Origin: a virus
Virus record (IMG/VR): IMGVR_UViG_3300006752_004050
Location: 1 to 47,106 of that record
Direction: 5' to 3' (one strand)
DNA: 47,106 nucleotides
The position numbers were made by a program, and so were the translations under genes. Of the stretch, positions 32,893-41,273 are shown one piece after another. Positions within the stretch are counted from its first letter, which is position 1, and every line of letters starts with the position of its first letter. The notes below the pieces were generated by a model. It made no database searches. It was not told the DNA's origin and worked only from the letters and a program-made list of their open reading frames with translations.

Positions 32893-33569
32893 AATACATT
32901 TACTACCTTTTCGAAGTTTGGTTTTAAGTCTGACAGTGTTGATGTATCACGTTTATACATATCACCAAACCCTGCCAATTGCAATAAGAAAGGCTGTTCG
33001 TTAACGAAATCCCATTCAGGTTCAGACCATTCATCTAAAGACGTAGGAATACACGCTATAAAAGAAGTGTCAATATTATTTTCTAAACACTTGCTAGAAA
33101 AGTTTGCTGCAAACATTCCTGCTTCAAACTGTGCTGTAAGTCTTGCCTTTTCGTATTTTTTAGTTCCTACAGGGAATGTTTGTTCGTAAATCATTCCTTG
33201 AGATATATTCATTTTTTGTTTTTGATTTAATTCTGTAACTACTCGATGTGTGTATATTAAAACATAAGGTGCATATTTTACATTCCAAAATTGAGGTTTT
33301 TGATTGATTTTCAAAAGATGGGTTTCATATTTCTTTAGTAATTTTGGTTTTGTAATTTTATTTCCGTTTGCTTTAGATTGATTTGATAAACATTTATAAT
33401 ACAATAATTCTCTCAAATGCCATTGATTTGGTCCTAGAACATGAACATTATAATTCATAAAATTATTTTTTGACGGAGTATATCTCCAAGCGTAATCTAA
33501 GCAATCGTAAATTATCTTTTCGTCTGGTAGATTGTCAGTCCATTCTAAAACATACTTATAATTTTTCAT
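32889..33569 (-). CDS. nitroreductase-like flavoprotein, first of four tandem paralogs
   Basis: 226 residues. RYTPSKNNFMNYNVHVLG (29-46) carries TPSKNN, and QFEAGMFAANFSSKCLENNI corresponds to the dimer helix. The N-terminal arginine-rich opening is missing, so it is the most diverged and perhaps a non-catalytic partner. It begins one base after the DegT gene ends, so it is co-transcribed with it. Confidence 0.6.
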   Translation of the reverse strand: MKNYKYVLEWTDNLPDEKIIYDCLDYAWRYTPSKNNFMNYNVHVLGPNQWHLRELLYYKCLSNQSKANGNKITKPKLLKKYETHLLKINQKPQFWNVKYAPYVLIYTHRVVTELNQKQKMNISQGMIYEQTFPVGTKKYEKARLTAQFEAGMFAANFSSKCLENNIDTSFIACIPTSLDEWSEPEWDFVNEQPFLLQLAGFGDMYKRDTSTLSDLKPNFEKVVNVL

Positions 33570-34643
33570 TTATATACTTGTCCTTATAGTTTGTATAATA
33601 TTACTTATTTCTTCATCTGTAAGCCAGGCATGTACAGGTAACGATAAAACTGTGCTAGATGCAGTCTTAGACGCTGCACAAGCGTCTCTCCTGCACTCTA
33701 AGTTGTCATACATACTATTTGCACTCAAAGGTGTTTCATAGTGTATACTAGCGTTTAAAGCGGTTTTTACACGTTTTCTTGTATCTTTGTCTTTAAAACG
33801 TACAACATATTTATGGTAATTATGATTCAATCCGTTTGACATCGATTGTGTCACAACGTCTAAGTCAGCAAATGCATTGTTATATTGTTTGGCTATTTGT
33901 TGTCTGCGCTCTTGATTGCGATCTGCATTTTTAAGCCTTTGTTTAATTATCATAGCATTAAGAACATACATGCGACTATTGTATCCAAGCATACTAAAGT
34001 CTTTGTCTTTGCCGTGCCGTCTAATCATTTTTACACGACGAGCAATGTCTTCATCATCTGTAAGTACAACGCCACCCCCATTTATACCTGCAATTACTTT
34101 GTTGCTATTAAAACTGTATACTGAACAGTCTCCAATCGTACCTGCTTTTATTCCGTGTAAACTACTTCCTAAACTTTGTGCGGCATCTTCAATAAACAGT
34201 ATATCGTTATCTTTGCAGAACTTTTGTATTTCTGTAGTGTCAGTCATATTACCAAACAGGTGCGGATATATAATTGCTTTAACTTTATCACTGTACATAC
34301 GTTTAATGCTATCTAAACTAATATGATATGAATTTAAATCAATGTCACAGAACACAGGAGTAGCACCTACCATACTCACACAAGCTGAACTACTAATCCA
34401 ACTGAAGTCAGTTACCAGCACTTCATTACCTTTGCCTATATTGTGTGCTAATAAAGCAAAATGTAATGCATCTGTAGCACTTGCTACACTTACACAATGT
34501 TTACGACCTACTAGCCCAGCAAATTCATTTTCAAAGTTTTCGTTATTTTCATAATTATTCTGAGTCATAAAACTTTCAAAGATGTCAAGATACGCTGATC
34601 TATTTTCTTTATATTCTCTGTCCCAAGCATCATATCCTGTCAT
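33570..34643 (-). CDS. DegT/DnrJ/EryC1 aminotransferase
   Basis: A 357-residue, full-length sugar aminotransferase. SVASATDALHFALLA (52-66) is the cofactor phosphate loop, FIEDAAQSLGSSLHG (150-164) holds the Asp that binds the pyridine nitrogen, and YSFNSNKVIAGINGGGVV (176-193) contains Lys182 that forms the internal aldimine. These enzymes transfer an amino group to keto-sugar nucleotides for LPS or antibiotics. It overlaps the adjacent radical SAM gene by 14 bases, upstream of the nitroreductase set. Confidence 0.92.
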   Translation of the reverse strand: MTGYDAWDREYKENRSAYLDIFESFMTQNNYENNENFENEFAGLVGRKHCVSVASATDALHFALLAHNIGKGNEVLVTDFSWISSSACVSMVGATPVFCDIDLNSYHISLDSIKRMYSDKVKAIIYPHLFGNMTDTTEIQKFCKDNDILFIEDAAQSLGSSLHGIKAGTIGDCSVYSFNSNKVIAGINGGGVVLTDDEDIARRVKMIRRHGKDKDFSMLGYNSRMYVLNAMIIKQRLKNADRNQERRQQIAKQYNNAFADLDVVTQSMSNGLNHNYHKYVVRFKDKDTRKRVKTALNASIHYETPLSANSMYDNLECRRDACAASKTASSTVLSLPVHAWLTDEEISNIIQTIRTSI

Positions 34644-35616
34644 ATTGATCTTCCTTTTTATGTTTTGAATTCATAATATCAACTCCGCAATGACACCAAG
34701 TTTTTTTACAAGTGATCGGAATTAATGTATTATCAGTCAATCCTTCAAATATATTTCCAATAGTTTTTCCTAATCCACATGTACTTTGCTTTATATCTCC
34801 GTCTCGGCTAATAAACAAATTTTCATATATATTACATGTCCAGTCTAAGAATGTATTTTTTCTTTCTACAACTAGTTGGTTATCTGTAACATGACTTTTT
34901 TTGTTGTTACTAGTTACTTTAACCATTTTAAATTTGTCTTTTTCTTTTGCAGTACTAATTTTATTTTCATTTGAATTTGTTTTAAAAAAATCAAGATGTT
35001 CTTGTTTTTCATAATAGTACGGATCGACTTTGCTAGTTAACTCTGCTAGTACAGGAGTATATTCAATTCTATAGTTATTGCAAAGTTGTTTTACTTTTTC
35101 TGCAACATTAATGCACTCTTCGAAGCTATCTTTGTTCATCATTATTTTAGTTTTCAAATGCACTTTATCCTGTAAAAATTGTGTAACTTTAAGATATTGA
35201 TTTAAGTCAGTAAACTCTGAGTGATAACTACCTATTACAACATCAAACAAATTATAATTTTCTTCCCACCAACTAATGTCTCTTGATAAATTTGTATTAA
35301 TTGAAACTCTACTATTTTGTTTTGATACTAAACTGTTAAATTTTTTAATAACAGGGATTGTTCCATTCCACATAGATGGTTCACCACCTGTAATTTTTAA
35401 AAAGAATTTATTAATTCCTTTTAATTGGTACGTAGTAATTAAGTCTTCAAATACTTCTAATGATTTATCAACTTTATTATTATTCTTATAATCACCACCG
35501 TTACTAAATGTGTTACAATACGTGCATTTAAAATTACACCAATTATTTACTTGCCATAATATAGTTAGAAACCGTTCGTCTTTTGGCTGAATAGCAATAA
35601 TATCATCAAAAGACAT
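34630..35616 (-). CDS. radical SAM enzyme with C-terminal cysteine region
   Basis: 328 residues. QVNNWCNFKCTYCNTFSNGG (22-41) has C27, C31 and C34, and FFLKITGGEPSMW (71-83) is the GGE motif. The C-terminus has six Cys (DWTCN, QSTCG, ITCKK, WCHCG), the pattern of a SPASM/twitch auxiliary cluster. Such enzymes modify peptides or sugars. The DegT gene follows directly. A peptide target is possible but no precursor gene is obvious. Confidence 0.85.
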   Translation of the reverse strand: MSFDDIIAIQPKDERFLTILWQVNNWCNFKCTYCNTFSNGGDYKNNNKVDKSLEVFEDLITTYQLKGINKFFLKITGGEPSMWNGTIPVIKKFNSLVSKQNSRVSINTNLSRDISWWEENYNLFDVVIGSYHSEFTDLNQYLKVTQFLQDKVHLKTKIMMNKDSFEECINVAEKVKQLCNNYRIEYTPVLAELTSKVDPYYYEKQEHLDFFKTNSNENKISTAKEKDKFKMVKVTSNNKKSHVTDNQLVVERKNTFLDWTCNIYENLFISRDGDIKQSTCGLGKTIGNIFEGLTDNTLIPITCKKTWCHCGVDIMNSKHKKEDQYDRI

Positions 35617-36350
35617 TAATCTCTTACTCCGCGTCTATGCCAGTCAAGCAATCTTTGAGACTTATGAGCCCATATTTCTTTCTTTACACGTTCTTGTAAG
35701 TTTGATTCGCTAGGTTTTGTTAGTGTAAAGTCTACGTTATCTCTTAATAACGGATTACCAGGGTTAAACCCTCTGTTTGTATTTACTAACAATAAACTAA
35801 AATCTTCTTCCTTTGCTATTTCTACAGCACGATCTATATCGTCTTCGTTGTAGCCAAACACAATATATTGCCATACAATTAAATGTCCACGATCTCTACC
35901 TTGTTTCATACGTTTCCATACTTCGTCAAAGTTTGATCCTATTCTATATAGCTCGCTTTTTTTATCAATTCCGTCTACACCAAAGTACCAAGCATTTTCT
36001 CCTACACCATAACTATATGCTTCGTTCCACCATGCGTCACTTTTGCCGCTTCCTACTGTTGCAATTCTTACACGTTTTCCTTTACCGTCGCATCTTTTTA
36101 ACAATCCTAAAAAGTTAGGATGATAAATTGGATCGCTTATTTGACCACAAAAGGTTAATCCTTCGTCGTAGTAGTCTAGTATTTTTTGAAAATTGTCTTC
36201 AGATAAATCAAATGATCTTCGTATTTGATCTTGGCTAGTAATTTTTTGACGTATGCACTGAGGGCATCTAAAAGCACAACGATGAGAGGCATCAATATTA
36301 GGACGCTGCTTACGTTGTTCTATTACATATTGATCAGTTATTCTTGTCAT
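35616..36350 (-). CDS. radical SAM enzyme without SPASM domain
   Basis: 244 residues. DASHRCAFRCPQCIRQ (20-35) carries C25, C29 and C32. A GGE-like motif is replaced by LTFCGQISDPIYHP (about 66-79), where the acidic residue of SAM binding may be the D. It ends before any C-terminal cysteine cluster; the separate cysteine-rich protein encoded just upstream may supply it. Coupled by ATGA to that gene. Confidence 0.82.
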   Translation of the reverse strand: MTRITDQYVIEQRKQRPNIDASHRCAFRCPQCIRQKITSQDQIRRSFDLSEDNFQKILDYYDEGLTFCGQISDPIYHPNFLGLLKRCDGKGKRVRIATVGSGKSDAWWNEAYSYGVGENAWYFGVDGIDKKSELYRIGSNFDEVWKRMKQGRDRGHLIVWQYIVFGYNEDDIDRAVEIAKEEDFSLLLVNTNRGFNPGNPLLRDNVDFTLTKPSESNLQERVKKEIWAHKSQRLLDWHRRGVRD

Positions 36351-36727
36351 TGTTGGTCTTTCTTGTCGTTGCCATATTTTTCAAGTGTTTCAACGAGCTG
36401 ATTGCTTACTTCTATTTTTTCTTCTTTTTTAACAGCATCTTTATCTATATCAACTCCGCATTTCTTTTTACACATATAAGAAGCGCATTCAGGTTTGTTT
36501 AATAGCGTTTGAAAAAACTTTTCCCATGTATCCGATGTAAATATATCTTCTAAGCTATTGTTATTTTCAAGAGCTAATTTAGGATCTTTTAAACCTGCTT
36601 CTACTACGTGCCTATAAACAGGTGGATCATCTAGCCAACAGCAGGGTAACATATATCCGTCTGATGTATATGCGGCTCCTTTATTGTCTCTAGCACCAAA
36701 AGCTAGACATTTAGGTTTTATTTTCAT
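36347..36727 (-). CDS. stand-alone SPASM-like cysteine-rich protein
   Basis: 126 residues. Cysteines sit at 7, 29, 30, 81, 86 and 90 in KPKCLAF, MLPCCWLDDP and CASYMCKKKC, the spacing of an auxiliary 4Fe-4S (SPASM-like) domain, and DIFTSDTWEKF (61-71) is also typical of that domain. There is no radical SAM core. The gene overlaps the radical SAM gene (35616-36350) by four bases, so the two may act as a split enzyme. The C-terminal 35 residues are a charged helix. Confidence 0.7.
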   Translation of the reverse strand: MKIKPKCLAFGARDNKGAAYTSDGYMLPCCWLDDPPVYRHVVEAGLKDPKLALENNNSLEDIFTSDTWEKFFQTLLNKPECASYMCKKKCGVDIDKDAVKKEEKIEVSNQLVETLEKYGNDKKDQQ

Positions 36728-37575
36728 TTAAATTCCTTTATTGAATCCACTATTGTAGAAATATTTGGTTCTTTACAATCACGCTTCCAGTACACACTGC
36801 CGCCATCCTCAATTGTTTTATCTCTTAGATAAATTACATCTTTACCATAATACTTGCACTCTTGAAATATTCGAGGAGCAGGATCAAAAGTTTCTTTAGT
36901 GTATACATATGTTTCAAACATACTCATAAGATTTTCTACTGGTACAAATACATTGTTGTTCTTTATATTAACATAGTTTTCGTCATATGTCAAGACCCCG
37001 TGATCCGGATATTGGTCTATAACTTTCTCAACACTTGCATAATATTTGTCATTTGTACCTAAGAACAAATATTTAAATTGTATATTATCAGTGTGTGGCT
37101 TATATATGCTAAAGTTAATAGTCTTTTCAAAATGAACACCAACGCCATTTGGATAAACTTCAGTATCACATAGGTCTACTATTTGTTTAGGATTGTAAAA
37201 TTTAACAGCCTTTGGATACCCGTCTACATGATTTTCAGAATATACGCTAATAACATTACCATCAAACAAGCGATATAATATACGTTTTTGTACATCGGTA
37301 TAATCATTAAAATTTTGCCAACTAAGTGTCATCATACTACGTCCCATAATAAGTGTAATATCATTTAGTGCTGGAACATAATCGTCAATAATTATATTTT
37401 GACAATGTATATATTTGTTGCTAATAGAATCTAGATAATCTTTTTTAGTAAAGTTTCGATGTGTTATAACAACAACCTGTGCAGAATAACCTGCTTTGTT
37501 AAGCATATCACAGTATTCATAACTATAATACAGTAGTCCGTCTACTGGTTTGCTTGTGACTACTATGTTTATCAT
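36724..37575 (-). CDS. glycosyltransferase-like protein
   Basis: 283 residues, GT-B-like. The N-terminus MINIVVTSKPVDGLLYYSYE and SAQVVVITHRNF form the first Rossmann half. The C-terminal YVYTKETFDPAPRIFQECKY (about 228-247) with GKDVIYLRD is the donor-binding half seen in short glycosyltransferases of phage islands, where the Glu in RIFQEC would contact the nucleotide sugar. Divergent, so the donor is unknown. Overlaps both neighbours by four bases. Confidence 0.6.
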   Translation of the reverse strand: MINIVVTSKPVDGLLYYSYEYCDMLNKAGYSAQVVVITHRNFTKKDYLDSISNKYIHCQNIIIDDYVPALNDITLIMGRSMMTLSWQNFNDYTDVQKRILYRLFDGNVISVYSENHVDGYPKAVKFYNPKQIVDLCDTEVYPNGVGVHFEKTINFSIYKPHTDNIQFKYLFLGTNDKYYASVEKVIDQYPDHGVLTYDENYVNIKNNNVFVPVENLMSMFETYVYTKETFDPAPRIFQECKYYGKDVIYLRDKTIEDGGSVYWKRDCKEPNISTIVDSIKEFK

Positions 37576-38216
37576 TGTAAGATTGTTCCGTCTAGATGTT
37601 TTAGCATATCTCTAGCTATTAATTTTTGTGATTCTGGTCCTGGATGATCCTTGTCAGCAGCAAGATCAACCCAGTGTAAAGACTGATTAATTAGGGTTAC
37701 TTTATTCCATTCAGGATATTCATATAAAATATCATTAGTATCGGAAGATTTTGAAATGAAATTTGCTTTGAAATTATAAACATGTCGATGATTCTGTAGG
37801 TGATAGTTTGCCAAGTTTATAGCTTCTAATGATTCAAGAAAACTATTATACGGATTATGTATCCATTTATAATAGTTTTTAGACAATTTAGTTGTGTAAT
37901 TAGGATGTATATTTGTTGATTGCGTTATGTTACTATTCCTAAATACTATCGATCTGTTGACCTCTGTCCATAATATAACTATAATGTCGTCTTTTTCTAT
38001 AGTAGTGTTTAATATTGCCTCAGATATGTATCTGTTACTACACCCAGGACTTCCTAAATTCACAACTTTTTTATCTAGCTTTTTTCCTAGCAATGCGGGC
38101 CAAGCATATTGACTAGGAGTATCTGCTGGATATTCTTCATGATCGTCATAGTAATTAAGACAGTCTACTTGTCCTTCACCGTATGTGTGACTGCATCCAA
38201 ACGCAATAAGTCTCAT
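37572..38216 (-). CDS. SGNH/GDSL-like hydrolase-fold protein
   Basis: 214 residues. AFGCSHTYGEG (5-15) provides Ser9, WPALLGKKL...VVNLGSPGCSN supplies the Gly/Asn blocks, and DKDHPGPESQKLIA (188-201) supplies the D188-x-x-H191 dyad. These proteins are esterases or acyltransferases on sugars. It forms a tandem pair with the next upstream gene, overlapping by four bases. Confidence 0.72.
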   Translation of the reverse strand: MRLIAFGCSHTYGEGQVDCLNYYDDHEEYPADTPSQYAWPALLGKKLDKKVVNLGSPGCSNRYISEAILNTTIEKDDIIVILWTEVNRSIVFRNSNITQSTNIHPNYTTKLSKNYYKWIHNPYNSFLESLEAINLANYHLQNHRHVYNFKANFISKSSDTNDILYEYPEWNKVTLINQSLHWVDLAADKDHPGPESQKLIARDMLKHLDGTILQ

Positions 38217-38818
38217 TTCGTTATTCCTTTATAAATTCTATCTGCTATTACCCTATGAGCTTTTGGTCCAGGATGCTTACCATCTAAACCTGTGGGATAC
38301 TTTCGTCTCACCATGTCGTGACCAATACCTATCACTAATGGATTTTTTATATTACGATCGCAAGTAGTATGAAAATTAGTTATTTTATGTTTATCTAAAT
38401 ATAATGCTGTATAATCTATATAATGATTAGTCATTATTTTATGATCATTTTCGTTATATATATGTTTATAATAAGTTACATCTCTTTTCACTCCTTTGTG
38501 CCATTGTGCAATAATATCATCCCAATTGAAGTTACCTATAGGATCTGTAAATATATGATATCTATCAGCATAACTCCACATTATTACTACAATATCGTTT
38601 ACTTCAAATGGAAAGGATATAACTTGATGCATTATTAGTTTATTTGATGCACCTGAAATACTTGCATTATGACACTGTATTCCAAGTTTATCAGCAACTA
38701 GTTGAGGCCAAGCAAATTTGCTTGGCTGTTCTCCTACATCTTTTTTTTCATAGTTCCAGCAATCTTCAAGAGCTTGTCCAAATGTGTTACTACATCCAAA
38801 CGCTACTAGTCTACTCAT
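38213..38818 (-). CDS. SGNH/GDSL-like hydrolase-fold protein
   Basis: 201 residues. AFGCSNTFGQ (6-15), AWPQLVADKLG, HNASISGASNK and DGKHPGPKAHRVIAD (179-193, D179 and H182) mark the SGNH blocks. A paralog of the downstream gene: same length range and block spacing, and the same opening (R-L-x-A-F-G-C-S). It probably acts on the same carbohydrate with different acyl specificity. Confidence 0.72.
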   Translation of the reverse strand: MSRLVAFGCSNTFGQALEDCWNYEKKDVGEQPSKFAWPQLVADKLGIQCHNASISGASNKLIMHQVISFPFEVNDIVVIMWSYADRYHIFTDPIGNFNWDDIIAQWHKGVKRDVTYYKHIYNENDHKIMTNHYIDYTALYLDKHKITNFHTTCDRNIKNPLVIGIGHDMVRRKYPTGLDGKHPGPKAHRVIADRIYKGITK

Positions 38819-39473
38819 TATATTTTTCCTTTAACCAATCAAAATCGTTTATTAGGTTAATATCAGAGCTGCTAGAAAGGCCAAAGCGCATGCCATCGCG
38901 AGCACCTCGTAACGCATATCCGCTATAATCTCCACTAGCATAAGTAGTCCAAGTTTTAAGTCGTTCATCTGTTTCCTCCTTGTTTTGTCTATCTATTGAG
39001 TTACTTGCTAATTTAGCACATTCTCTAAATGCACTACGCCATGTACTAAATTCGTCTATGTTAAATGCTGTAATATTACTAACTTCTTCGATTACTTTTA
39101 AATTACTACTAATACTAGTAGTCATATCAGAACTAGTTGTGTCCATATCTAAAGTTAATTGTCTAGGTAATAATTTTACCCCGCCATACCCGTATGTCAA
39201 ATCATTCACAGGATTTCTACTGTGCCACACATGTACCCATTCTTGTTCTTCTATCTTAGGAATATAACTAAAATCAAAGTCTTCTACTATAATAGCATCG
39301 GCATCAACTACCCAAAACATATCTGTTAAGGAAATTTTAGCAGCCTCTATATGTGCCTGATGTATTCCTTTGACTCCGTGTATACGTTTAGCATATGGAA
39401 ATCTTTGCTTTAGTATAGAGTATCTATGTTCTGCATTAGACTCTTGATAGCTTATAAAAATTATATCGTACAT
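38811..39473 (-). CDS. GT-A-like glycosyltransferase family protein, paralog of the 45888 gene
   Basis: 220 residues. YDIIFISYQESNAEHRY (2-18), AKRIHGVKGIHQAH (28-41) and MFWVVDADAII (52-62), where D57-A-D59 is the metal-binding DxD of GT-A folds. TWRSAFRECAKLA and GARDGMRFG recur in the larger paralog at 45888. No transmembrane segment. Probably a soluble glycosyltransferase in the glycan pathway. Confidence 0.65.
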   Translation of the reverse strand: MYDIIFISYQESNAEHRYSILKQRFPYAKRIHGVKGIHQAHIEAAKISLTDMFWVVDADAIIVEDFDFSYIPKIEEQEWVHVWHSRNPVNDLTYGYGGVKLLPRQLTLDMDTTSSDMTTSISSNLKVIEEVSNITAFNIDEFSTWRSAFRECAKLASNSIDRQNKEETDERLKTWTTYASGDYSGYALRGARDGMRFGLSSSSDINLINDFDWLKEKYNE

Positions 39474-39491
39474 AAGTTATTATAACACCAT

Positions 39492-40622
39492 TTACGTTAA
39501 ATGTCTAGTATTTCCGTAGTATATTACAGTATTAGGCCCATTATATGTTCTCCAAGGATCAAAAACAACAACATTTTCTGGAACTATATCAGTGTCATGT
39601 ACTCTAACAAATATGCTAGGGTTTTCGTTAACAACCCAACCACCTAATTCTTTTACATAATGCTGAACAAGCAAACTGTAACTACCATCAATATATTCAA
39701 CATTAGATTTATAACTATCACTACTAAATTGTATCCTATTACCGTGTTTAAGAATTTCTATAGCCATATTTCTTGCTTGTGATTCTCTAGCATTCATTAT
39801 ACTATCAAATATATCGTAATCTAAATGTAAATTTTTGACCATGTAGCGTAGAGCTATATTATCTCTTGGATGACATGCTCCTCCATCTCCCATTCCTGCC
39901 TTCATGTAACTTGGCCCCATAATACGCTGGTCGCTGTTGGCAAGTGCATCAGTTACTACATCAACATTAATATTTCCTTGTCGTTGTGCAACATCTTGTA
40001 TCATATTTACTAAACCAATTTTTGCACTAATAAATGTATTGTAAAATACTTTGATACACTCGCATTCGTCCCAAGTTCCAATAACATAACGAGGATCATT
40101 TTCCATTATAGATTTATAAAAATCAACAAGTTGTTTTGCATCACCTGTTTCGGTACCATCTTCTGTACCTATCATTATCATTTCAGGATTAACCATATCC
40201 CAAGCAACTGTTCCCATAGCAATCAAATAAGGATTGTATACAAAGCGTGTGTTAGTTACTAGCGGTATAAACTCTCTACGCACTGTGCCAGGTAACACTG
40301 TGCTTATTAATACAAGTAATTGATCTTTTGTCATATGCTTGTTTGCTTCAGCAATTACTTCTTTAACAATATCATATTGGAAATCTTTTGGCTCTAAGTG
40401 TGCGGTCGGTGCTCTACCATCATAATCCGGATCATGCGGTGTTGGTACAGCAATAAAAACAATATCAACACCATTAATTGCACCTTGAATTGTAGGAAAC
40501 TGTAATACATTACTATTTCCACGTCTAGCAATATCATAACCAGTTACACTGTGTCCTTTTTGTGCAATAACTTCTGCACACGGCATTCCTAATTTACCTA
40601 ATCCAATAAAACTGATTTTCAT
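39492..40622 (-). CDS. ugd: UDP-glucose/UDP-mannose-type dehydrogenase
   Basis: 376 residues of the UDPG/GDP-Man dehydrogenase family, oxidising the C6 of a nucleotide sugar to a uronic acid. The NAD site is FIGLGKLGMP (5-14). LISTVLPGTV (106-115) is the family block, ECIKVFYNTFISAKI (188-202) holds the catalytic Lys and Asn, and GGACHPRDN (247-255) holds nucleophile Cys250. The C-terminal domain is short but present. First gene of the long - strand run, driven by the palindromic late promoter. The exact sugar (Glc, GlcNAc, ManNAc) is not clear. Confidence 0.88.
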   Translation of the reverse strand: MKISFIGLGKLGMPCAEVIAQKGHSVTGYDIARRGNSNVLQFPTIQGAINGVDIVFIAVPTPHDPDYDGRAPTAHLEPKDFQYDIVKEVIAEANKHMTKDQLLVLISTVLPGTVRREFIPLVTNTRFVYNPYLIAMGTVAWDMVNPEMIMIGTEDGTETGDAKQLVDFYKSIMENDPRYVIGTWDECECIKVFYNTFISAKIGLVNMIQDVAQRQGNINVDVVTDALANSDQRIMGPSYMKAGMGDGGACHPRDNIALRYMVKNLHLDYDIFDSIMNARESQARNMAIEILKHGNRIQFSSDSYKSNVEYIDGSYSLLVQHYVKELGGWVVNENPSIFVRVHDTDIVPENVVVFDPWRTYNGPNTVIYYGNTRHLT

Positions 40623-40648
40623 ATATATCTTTCCATTTACTGACTGTC

Positions 40649-40662
40649 ATAAATATATTTAT
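40649..40662. promoter_or_regulatory. divergent palindromic late promoter
   Basis: ATAAATATATTTAT is a perfect 14-base palindrome, so the TATAAATA-like core is readable on both strands: TATAAATA on the - strand at 40656-40663, and CATAAATA on the + strand at 40648-40655. Starts of the divergent genes lie about 31-41 bases away on each side. No other signal is seen in the 63-base gap. Confidence 0.75.
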
Positions 40663-40685
40663 ATGCTACTATAATAGGAACACTA

Positions 40686-41273
40686 ATGTTTGAAAAAATC
40701 GCAAATTTTGAAAAAGAACTAAGTGAATTTACTAATTCACCGTATGTTGTTACTACAGATTGCTGTACACATGCGATTGAATTATGTTTGAGATTAGACA
40801 CTATTACAAAATGTAAATTTAGTGCGTACACTTACCTTAGTGTCCCAATGACAATGAAAAAGTTAAACATAGACTACGAACTAATAGAAGAATCATGGAG
40901 TGGCGAATACAAATTTCATAATACTAGAATATGGGATAGTGCTAGATGCCTACAGCCAAACATGTATCGTAAAGGACAACTACAGTGTGTTAGCTTTGGC
41001 TACAGCAAACCTGTTGACATTGGTCGAGGTGGCGCAATATTTTTAGATTGTTTCGAAAGTTATAAAAAATTATTAGCAATGCGTTATGACGGTAGAGACT
41101 TATCGATATCACCTTGGATAAATCAAAAAGAATTTGAATTGGGATTTCATTATAAAATGAATCCGGAAGAGTGTATTAGAGGAAGTAAGGCTCTTGCTTC
41201 TTACAAACTAAAAAATAATTTTGATATAAAACAAGTTAGCTATCCGGACTGTAGGGAGTTAAAAATAAAATGA
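40686..41273 (+). CDS. short DegT-like PLP aminotransferase-fold protein
   Basis: 195 residues, about half a normal DegT protein. TTDCCTHAIELCLRL (23-37) is the phosphate loop, IWDSARCLQP (82-91) carries the D of the EDAAQ position, and VSFGYSKPVDIGRGGAIFL (102-120) carries Lys108. Most of the C-terminal substrate domain is missing, although the core needed to bind PLP is complete. It may be a minimal aminotransferase, a lyase, or a remnant. Late-type promoter upstream. Confidence 0.7.
   Translation: MFEKIANFEKELSEFTNSPYVVTTDCCTHAIELCLRLDTITKCKFSAYTYLSVPMTMKKLNIDYELIEESWSGEYKFHNTRIWDSARCLQPNMYRKGQLQCVSFGYSKPVDIGRGGAIFLDCFESYKKLLAMRYDGRDLSISPWINQKEFELGFHYKMNPEECIRGSKALASYKLKNNFDIKQVSYPDCRELKIK

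Noticed and set aside
34342-34554. Short + strand frames opposite the DegT gene
   Set aside because: Antisense to a clear PLP aminotransferase with all motifs in place; no promoter or ribosome site.
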